NCBI GenBank assembly: GCA_021776195.1
Contig: JAJFGK010000089.1
Location: 1 to 39,438 of the forward strand
Reading direction: 5' to 3'
Source of the DNA: Kiloniellaceae bacterium
Lineage (GTDB): Bacteria; Pseudomonadota; Alphaproteobacteria; Kiloniellales; Kiloniellaceae
DNA length: 39,438 nucleotides
In this document: positions 39,348-39,438 of the stretch, piece by piece
How positions within the stretch are numbered: position 1 is the stretch's first letter
Layout: the number at the start of each line of letters is the position of its first letter
Translations under genes and position numbers: made by a program
Notes under the pieces: generated by a model
Seen by the model: the letters and a program-made list of their open reading frames with translations, nothing else
Told to the model about the DNA's origin: nothing
Databases searched by the model: none

Positions 39348-39438
39348 ATGCCAGCGAAGACCCCAGCGAAGGCTGCGAAGCCGGCGCGAAAGAAGACCGC
39401 CGCCAAAAAGAAGGCAGCGCCAAAGAAAGCGGCGAAGA
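39348..39438 (+). CDS. Histone H1-like Lys/Ala-rich protein, 3' end outside the window
   Basis: 30 residues are visible from ATG 39348, which has AAAGGA 7 nt upstream. They start MPAKTPAKAAKPARKKTAAK and continue with further KKAAPKKAAK. The Lys/Ala/Pro repeats resemble bacterial histone H1-like DNA-binding proteins, or the basic tail of an extended HU protein placed first. A globular domain, if any, lies beyond the window. Codon pattern and the SD support a real start. A possible -35 (TTGATA, 39248) has no convincing -10. Confidence 0.7.
   Translation, partial: MPAKTPAKAAKPARKKTAAKKKAAPKKAAK

Overview
The window is about 39 kb of GC-rich, gene-dense DNA from an alphaproteobacterium, probably Rhodospirillales in the broad sense. 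This rests on gene content and codon use, a Mg-type HemB, a fused PabB-PabC, frequent GTG/TTG starts with strong Shine-Dalgarno (SD) sites, and SAM-II-type riboswitches, which are largely alphaproteobacterial. No phage, plasmid backbone, CRISPR array or transposase gene is visible. The region is chromosomal, mostly metabolic and transport genes, with small non-coding repeats.

Left part (1-8.8 kb): the end of a purine (allantoin) degradation operon (allantoicase, ureidoglycolate lyase). Next come a repeat-bearing, structured leader and a type III PLP ornithine/lysine decarboxylase. A 266-bp MITE-like inverted-repeat element is inserted exactly at the decarboxylase stop codon. Two alpha/beta hydrolases follow. 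On the minus strand are a RoxA-like ribosomal oxygenase, an EamA transporter and hemB.

Middle (8.9-16.3 kb): metY (O-acetylhomoserine sulfhydrylase) is preceded by the most striking element of the window: a promoter, a SAM-II-type aptamer, an intrinsic terminator and a second SAM-II-type aptamer, all in its leader. Beyond lie an exported AlgH/YqgE protein, a double-cupin ChrR-like protein, a fumarylacetoacetate hydrolase family enzyme, a PhyH dioxygenase, a GNAT acetyltransferase and a PabB-PabC fusion.

Region 16.3-25.5 kb: a MuiA-like DUF4139 protein, then a plus-strand run of class V aminotransferase, MFS permease, SRAP DNA-crosslink protease and EamA permease. A sulfur module follows (exported rhodanese plus YeeE/TsuA-like transporter), then a TetR regulator with an operator in its own promoter.

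Region 25.7-31.1 kb: a four-gene peptide-type ABC importer (Tat-exported binding protein, two permeases, fused double ATPase). Its promoter region carries a palindrome very similar to the TetR self-operator, suggesting local control.

Right end (31.1-39.4 kb): mostly exported proteins of uncertain role: a Rap1a/Tai-like protein, a dienelactone-hydrolase-like protein, an SH3/SHOCT protein, a C45-type Ntn hydrolase with an in-frame 12-bp tandem repeat, an alpha/beta hydrolase, a Sel1-SH3-caspase protein and a Gly-rich exported protein. A tRNA-Val(CAC) follows, then the start of a histone-H1-like Lys/Ala-rich protein cut by the window edge.

All gaps above about 300 bp are described (1477-1836 and 10273-10627). 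Family calls come from motifs read by eye; no database search was possible.
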